Shown piece after piece: positions 6,506 to 10,159 of a stretch of DNA of 10,159 bases. The notes beneath the pieces are model-generated. The model was given only the letters and a program-made list of their open reading frames with translations. It was not told the DNA's origin and searched no databases. Made by a program: the position numbers and the translations under genes. The stretch covers positions 1 through 10,159 of the forward strand of contig JACMIS010000841.1 of NCBI GenBank assembly GCA_014381035.1, read 5' to 3'. Source of the stretch: Armatimonadota bacterium (GTDB lineage Bacteria > Armatimonadota > Armatimonadia > Armatimonadales > Armatimonadaceae). Numbering within the stretch: the stretch's first letter is position 1; every line of letters begins with the position of its first letter.

Positions 6506-7120
6506 ATGAAAAAGCGGTTCGCGGTCGCGGCGTATCGGCTCTCGGTTAGCGTGCTCGCCGCTGGCACCGTGCTCGCGCAGACCGTGGATGGTTTCTTTCA
6601 TCCCCCGTTCGACTATCTCGACTACTTCAGTTTCTTTTCTGTTCAAAGCAACCTGCTCACGTCGGTGATTTTGACGGCGTCGGCGATTCGGATATTTCGC
6701 GGTGGACGTATGGAAAACCTGACGTTCTGGCGCGGTGCGGCGACGCTGTACCTGACGCTCGCCGGGGCTGTTTACTTCGTGCTTCTGAATGGCGCGTCCG
6801 AATCGTTGCGTACCCCGCGTGAACAAACCAACGCTGTGCTTCATTATCTGGTTCCCGCCGCCTTGCTCGGGGACTGGTTCTTTGCAGACAAAGAACCGAT
6901 TGCCTTCCGCGTCGGGCTGGCGTGGCTCTCGTACCCGCTACTCTATGTGCTATACAGTCTCGTGCGCGGAAGAGTCATCGGCTGGTACCCATATTCGTTT
7001 TTGAATCCTAACGATTCGGGCTATTCCGGCGTCGTGGGCACATGTTTGGTGATGGCAATTGCGATGACGGGATTCATTGCCCTGCTGACCCGAAGTACGC
7101 GGCTGACCCCCCCGACGTAA
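6506..7120 (+). CDS. Pr6Pr-family six-helix membrane protein
   Basis: A protein of 204 aa with about six transmembrane helices (roughly 8-25, 46-64, 77-95, 109-126, 133-151, 174-194). The motif series FSFFSVQSNLL (41-51), LHYLVPAALLGDW (112-124), YPLLYVLYSLVRG (143-155) and WYPYSFLNP (160-168) is that of the bacterial Pr6Pr membrane protein family, distantly like FAR-17a/AIG1 proteins of eukaryotes. His113 and Asp123 fall in conserved positions, but no function is established for the bacterial members. The length is complete for the family. No Shine-Dalgarno sequence precedes the ATG, and a -10-like TACAAT ends six bases before it, so the mRNA may be leaderless. It is divergent from the sigma gene, and the next plus gene follows after 95 bp. 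Confidence 0.85.
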   Translation: MKKRFAVAAYRLSVSVLAAGTVLAQTVDGFFHPPFDYLDYFSFFSVQSNLLTSVILTASAIRIFRGGRMENLTFWRGAATLYLTLAGAVYFVLLNGASESLRTPREQTNAVLHYLVPAALLGDWFFADKEPIAFRVGLAWLSYPLLYVLYSLVRGRVIGWYPYSFLNPNDSGYSGVVGTCLVMAIAMTGFIALLTRSTRLTPPT

Positions 7121-7215
7121 TCGTGCCGCCCGGGTATTACTTTTTCCACAGTCCGTCCCGAGACATATCTGTCACTAATTTATGGTACGTATACGTATAG
7201 ATGAAGGAGATGAAT
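7121..7215 (+). promoter_or_regulatory. Intergenic leader with 12-bp palindrome and strong SD
   Basis: The palindrome TACGTATACGTA lies at 7186-7197, just upstream of AAGGAG (7204-7209), which sits 6 nt before the ATG at 7216. The palindrome holds TATACG, which could double as a -10 box with the weak -35 CTGTCA (7169-7174). The SD is convincing; the promoter and operator reading is tentative. The same SD argues against the ATG at 7201 as the start. Confidence 0.45.
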
Positions 7216-8361
7216 ATGAATACGTTTATGACGAATACAAAACTGTCCTCACGACAGAACGGTTTAAAGCAAGCATGGCATGGTGTTCTGGTAGCGGGGC
7301 TGACAGGCATCGGTGGGATAGGGTACGCGCAGGAGCCGCTCTCGCTGGTACCCTCTATTGGTGTCGGCTCGACCCCTTCCGTCGCCGTACCTCAGACCGA
7401 GGATCGAACCCGGCGCGACGCGCCCGCAACCGCCACAGCTAGGGGAGCGCGATGGAACGATTTCCCGGTCAGTAAACGGGTCGCTCTGACACGAGCGACG
7501 GTAGATAAAGGCGGGTACCGTTTGTACAACACGACGGGCGCAACGATCACGGTACCGTTCACCAATCGCGACATTCACGTGATGAAGTTCGCGGTCTCGC
7601 CGGATAGCACGACTTTTTTCGTGAACGATGGTGTCGCGCCGATACTCTACCTGCCGCAAAACGGCTGGCTTATCAATAGCAACGTGTCGGGCGGCAGATG
7701 GTATCCGTTTTCGCCGCAATTTCAACCGATCCAGCCCGTGTTTCTGGCAATCGCGCCGAACTACTCGGAGTACGCCACCGTCATCTGGTATCCGAATACC
7801 ATCACGTATGGGGGGTATTATGGCGTAACGTCATATATTGACGGCGGTGTCTTCCAGCCGACGTCGGGCGTGACGTTTTACATCGGAACCCAGTCGTATA
7901 ACGGGTGGAGCCCTTACCGGGATTATGTTCTTTCCATCCCGCGACCTGCGTATCGCCCGCGAGTTCCCGCGAACCGGCCCCGGGACTATCCGAACGACCC
8001 GAGGTACAACGGTGGTTACAACGGTGCTTACGGCGGCTATAACGGTTACGGGACGAATCCTTATCCCAGCCAGTACAACCCTTACAATATTCCCGGCAAC
8101 GGTTATACGTACCCCAGCGGCGGGTTCGGCTTTCCGGGGGGCGGATACGGCTACCCGGGAGGGGGTGCATCAAGCAGCGGGATGCCCGGTGGTCCCTTGC
8201 CGTCGGGAGGGATGCCGGGGGCACCGCTACCGTCGGGCGGTGCTCCGGGAGCGTACCGCCCGTCGGACGCGTATTTGAACCGTTTCGGACCCACATTCAA
8301 GCGCGTCGTGCCGCCGTCCCGAAACAACTCTAATCCCAGCGGCAACTATCCACGACAATAA
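7216..8361 (+). CDS. Secreted protein with Gly/Tyr/Pro/Asn-rich low-complexity tail
   Basis: A protein of 381 aa; not recognised. Residues 1-38 form a signal peptide with a long basic n-region and a hydrophobic VLVAGLTGIGGIGYA, with likely cleavage before QEP. A linker (40-75) precedes a beta-rich middle domain (about 85-242, LYNTTGATITVPFTNRDIHV through NGWSPYRDYVLS) with many aromatic residues and few charges. From about 242 the chain becomes Tyr/Pro/Arg-rich, then a Gly/Tyr/Asn/Pro stretch (264-318, units such as NGGYNG, YGGYNG, FPGGGYGYPGGG), and then two near-copies of GxPLPSGGxPGA (326-346). It ends in a basic segment. Composition suggests an extracellular or surface structural, adhesive or phase-separating protein; this is inference. 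AAGGAG 6 nt before ATG 7216 fixes the start. The stop abuts the convergent neighbour. Confidence 0.8.
   Translation: MNTFMTNTKLSSRQNGLKQAWHGVLVAGLTGIGGIGYAQEPLSLVPSIGVGSTPSVAVPQTEDRTRRDAPATATARGARWNDFPVSKRVALTRATVDKGGYRLYNTTGATITVPFTNRDIHVMKFAVSPDSTTFFVNDGVAPILYLPQNGWLINSNVSGGRWYPFSPQFQPIQPVFLAIAPNYSEYATVIWYPNTITYGGYYGVTSYIDGGVFQPTSGVTFYIGTQSYNGWSPYRDYVLSIPRPAYRPRVPANRPRDYPNDPRYNGGYNGAYGGYNGYGTNPYPSQYNPYNIPGNGYTYPSGGFGFPGGGYGYPGGGASSSGMPGGPLPSGGMPGAPLPSGGAPGAYRPSDAYLNRFGPTFKRVVPPSRNNSNPSGNYPRQ
8007..8254 (+). repeat. Degenerate coding repeats in the low-complexity tail
   Basis: The DNA for residues about 265-346 is built from diverged units: AACGGTGGTTACAACGGTG-type triplets near 8008-8050, then GGCGGATACGGC-type units near 8120-8165, then two copies of a roughly 36-bp unit encoding PLPSGGxPGA near 8190-8250. 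The copies differ at many third positions, so they are old or under protein-level selection rather than recent slippage products. Confidence 0.6.
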
Positions 8362-9402
8362 TCATCCGCCGGTGTGTCGGGCGAGGCGTACCACCTCGCC
8401 CGACTGTGCCGACCGCTTCGCCGCGTCCAGAATAGCAATCCCGCGCCGCACCGATTCCGGCGTCACCGCGAGAGTCGCCCTCCCCGCAAGGGTGTCCCCG
8501 ATATTCTCGTAAAAGGAACGCCAGCGTCCCGCGAGCGTCGGGACGCGGATTTCGGTCTGCTTGTCATGGATGATCGCGTAATTTTCGGGCGACTCGCTGG
8601 CGGCGTCAATGTCGCCCGCGATCATCGCCTTTTCCTGCGGGTCCAGCCCGTACTTCACGAAGGACGCCCGGTCGCCGTGGGCGCGGAAGCGCGGTTTGCT
8701 GATCGTCGTCATGCCGGACAGATCACAGACGCCGGTGCAACCGTCCGCGAAGGTGGCGACAAGAAGTGCCTCGCTTTCCACATCGGTGGTCGTGTAGTCG
8801 TGGTGCATCCGGCAATACACCGATTCGATGGCTTGCGGGAATAATAACGCCAGTTGGTCTGCTAAATGTGCCCCGAGATCAAAAAAGCGACCGCCGCCCA
8901 TTTCCGCCTGACCTCGCCATCCGCCCCACGCGCCCATCCCTTGCCACGCCATTTCGATGTACTTGACCGTACCGAGAGTGCCGTCTCGCATCGCTTGTTG
9001 AAGGGTCAGAAAGTCGCCGTCCCACCGACGATTTTGAAATACCGAAAGCAGGACGTTGTTTCGTCGGGCGGCTTCGATCATCCGGTCGCAATCGGGAAGG
9101 GTGAGACACATCACTTTGTCGCTGACCACATTCTTGCCCGCGTCCATCGCGGTAATAGCAAGGTCGGTATGGGTATGATTCGGTGTAGCGAGCACGACGA
9201 CATGTATATCGGGGTCGGCAAGCACCTGCTCGAACGATTCATAGGCACGGCAACCGCGCTCGGCGACAATGCGCTCGCGAGTCGCCGCGTCTCGGGACGC
9301 GATTCCGGCAAGTTCCAGACCGGGTGCGAGAGAAACAAGATAACTATGAAAACAGCGACCGGCAAAACCGTAACCGATAACAGCGACGCGGGGGGTAGAC
9401 AT
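8362..9402 (-). CDS. Gfo/Idh/MocA family dehydrogenase, scyllo-inositol dehydrogenase-like
   Basis: A protein of 346 aa, normal for the family, with no signal peptide, so cytoplasmic. Residues 4-18 are the Rossmann loop (PRVAVIGYGFAGRCFH), and ATPNHTH (72-78) and GKNVVSDKVM (89-98) are family positions; Lys96 is kept but the usual EKP reads DKV. SVFQNRRWDGDFLTLQQ (120-136), GRFFDLGAHLADQ (171-183, with Asp175 and His179) and FVKYGLDPQEKAMIAGD closely follow the E. coli YdgJ / Bacillus IolW type of NAD(P)-dependent scyllo-inositol dehydrogenase. Substrate assignment is inference. ATG 9402-9400 begins just before the Rossmann strand. An upstream frame to 9504 adds 34 residues with no known role, crosses a stem-loop, and is less likely. 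The SD (GAGG, 12 nt away) is weak. It is convergent with the secreted-protein gene. Confidence 0.87.
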   Translation of the reverse strand: MSTPRVAVIGYGFAGRCFHSYLVSLAPGLELAGIASRDAATRERIVAERGCRAYESFEQVLADPDIHVVVLATPNHTHTDLAITAMDAGKNVVSDKVMCLTLPDCDRMIEAARRNNVLLSVFQNRRWDGDFLTLQQAMRDGTLGTVKYIEMAWQGMGAWGGWRGQAEMGGGRFFDLGAHLADQLALLFPQAIESVYCRMHHDYTTTDVESEALLVATFADGCTGVCDLSGMTTISKPRFRAHGDRASFVKYGLDPQEKAMIAGDIDAASESPENYAIIHDKQTEIRVPTLAGRWRSFYENIGDTLAGRATLAVTPESVRRGIAILDAAKRSAQSGEVVRLARHTGG

Positions 9403-9632
9403 ACGTGCAAAAAGCCTCTTGCCCGACTGTTCGTTCCCGGTGAGGCAGTTTCCTGCCTTGATGTGGACACGGCAATGTTCCAGAGACGAATATACCACAG
9501 TCACCGTTCTCTAACAGTAATACGTAATACTGCCGACAATGAAGGTACTAATGTTATTTCATCTCCAACCCGCGCGACTTTTTGGTGGGTGTACCCACCA
9601 ATGAAAGGGCGCGATATAGGGGAGCCCCTTTC
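9403..9632. promoter_or_regulatory. Divergent regulatory region with two palindromic operator candidates
   Basis: Two symmetric sites are visible. CAGTAATACGTAATACTG (9515-9532) is a near-perfect 18-bp palindrome (one mismatched pair) that also contains a direct repeat GTAATAC x2. TGGTGGGTGTACCCACCA (9583-9600) has perfect 8-bp arms around GT. On the minus strand TATATT (9494-9489) is a good -10 for the dehydrogenase gene, implying a leader of about 80 nt. That leader contains AGGCAG-GAAA-CTGCCT (9458-9443), a stem capped by a GNRA tetraloop. The near-palindrome lies just upstream of that -10 and could be an operator for it; the second site lies closer to the PAS gene. Confidence 0.5.
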
Positions 9633-10159
9633 TTGATAACGATTGACGCACCACTCATGTTTGGGGCGGTTCTTTCCTCGTCAGGGACGGTTCTGTTTCT
9701 TCACTCCGCCGATCCCACACTCCTCGACGTTTCGCGGGATCGAATGGTGGGCAAGCCGGTCTGGGAAGCCGCATGGTGTTCTGCCAGTCCGGAAAGCGTC
9801 GCTGCCTTGCAAAAAGCCGTCGAGGAGGCCGCGCAGGGTAAAATGTCGGTCTGTGAGACCGGACGTGTCCCGATGGAATGGACATTCGTTCCGGTTTTTG
9901 AGGAGGGTGGGCAGGTAGGTCGCGTCGTGGTTTCCGTTCGCGATCTCGCCCGAATCAAGGCGACAAAAGCCGAGGTCAGCCGACTCACTGTTCACATCCG
10001 GGAGGAGGAGCGTCGGCTAAACGACGCGCAACAGGCGGCACATATCGGTTCCTGGGAGTTCGACATTACTACCAGCAAGATCACGTGGTCGCCGGAAACA
10101 TTCCGGATCCTGCGGCTAGACCCGGCACACGGCGAGCCGGATTATGTCAAACAGTTGAA
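9633..10159 (+). CDS. PAS-domain signalling protein, N-terminal part (3' end outside window)
   Basis: The frame is open to the window edge, 175 complete codons. Residues about 5-105 form a first PAS-like domain (FGAVLSSSGTVLFLHSAD, DRMVGKPVWEAAW, then MEWTFVPVFEEGGQVGRVVV). Residues 106-130 form a charged helical linker (coiled coil, HIREEERRLNDAQQAAHIG), and a second PAS domain of the PAS_3 type begins at about 131 (GSWEFDITTSKITWSPETFRILRLDP). Such tandem PAS modules normally precede a histidine kinase, GGDEF/EAL or PP2C output module, which is not in the window. No membrane helix is seen, so it is probably cytoplasmic. The start was chosen at TTG 9633 because GGGGAG lies 8 nt upstream; ATG 9657, eight codons later, has no SD but is also possible. 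It is divergent from the dehydrogenase gene. Confidence 0.75.
   Translation, partial: MITIDAPLMFGAVLSSSGTVLFLHSADPTLLDVSRDRMVGKPVWEAAWCSASPESVAALQKAVEEAAQGKMSVCETGRVPMEWTFVPVFEEGGQVGRVVVSVRDLARIKATKAEVSRLTVHIREEERRLNDAQQAAHIGSWEFDITTSKITWSPETFRILRLDPAHGEPDYVKQL

Noticed and set aside
7201..7215. ATG 7201 as start of the secreted protein
   Set aside because: The AAGGAG SD lies inside this extension and is ideally placed for ATG 7216.
9403..9504. N-terminal extension of the dehydrogenase by 34 residues
   Set aside because: It is not part of the family fold, runs over the leader hairpin and -10 box region, and ATG 9402 sits at the normal distance from the Rossmann strand.
1..10159. CRISPR array, tRNA/rRNA genes, insertion sequence or phage genes
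   Set aside because: No regularly spaced repeats, cloverleaf sequences, transposase motifs or terminal inverted repeats with target duplications were seen by eye on either strand.

Overview
This is a bacterial chromosomal window of moderately high G+C (clearly above 50% by eye). It is densely coded, with ordinary bacterial starts and both SD-led and possibly leaderless genes. No phage, transposase, CRISPR, tRNA or rRNA signal is visible. An exported glucose-fructose-oxidoreductase-like protein, an ECF sigma factor with a long Cys-rich tail, a YceI/serine-hydrolase fusion and a Pr6Pr membrane protein together suggest a free-living environmental bacterium, for example from an Armatimonadota- or Chloroflexota-like lineage. 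That placement is inference and weak.

Layout. At 1-723 (+) is the C-terminal part of a CPA2-type cation:proton antiporter, entering from the left edge. A perfect 21-bp inverted repeat at 724-779 separates it from a minus-strand block. In transcription order (right to left) that block holds: an ECF sigma factor with two predicted zinc ribbons (6399-5221); a strong bidirectional terminator overlapping a 24-bp palindrome (5149-5213); an exported fusion of a YceI domain and a beta-lactamase-fold domain whose catalytic residues appear to be lost (5109-3352); a membrane-anchored TPR protein (3320-2037); and a Tat-exported Gfo/Idh/MocA oxidoreductase (1978-785). The last three have gaps of only 31 and 58 bp and could be one operon serving the cell envelope. 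The sigma gene upstream is probably a separate unit because of the terminator.

Divergent from the sigma gene, on the plus strand, are a six-helix Pr6Pr-family membrane protein (6506-7120) and a secreted protein with a Gly/Tyr/Pro/Asn-rich tail (7216-8361). The second abuts, stop to stop with no spacer, a cytoplasmic Gfo/Idh/MocA dehydrogenase resembling scyllo-inositol dehydrogenases (9402-8362, minus). A 230-bp divergent intergenic region (9403-9632) carries two palindromic operator candidates. It leads into the start of a PAS-domain signalling protein that runs off the right edge (9633-10159, plus).

No gene-free stretch exceeds 300 bp. The best second-look targets are the YceI/pseudo-hydrolase fusion, the zinc-ribbon sigma factor next to it, and the low-complexity secreted protein. 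I do not see a clear multi-gene defence or biosynthetic system.
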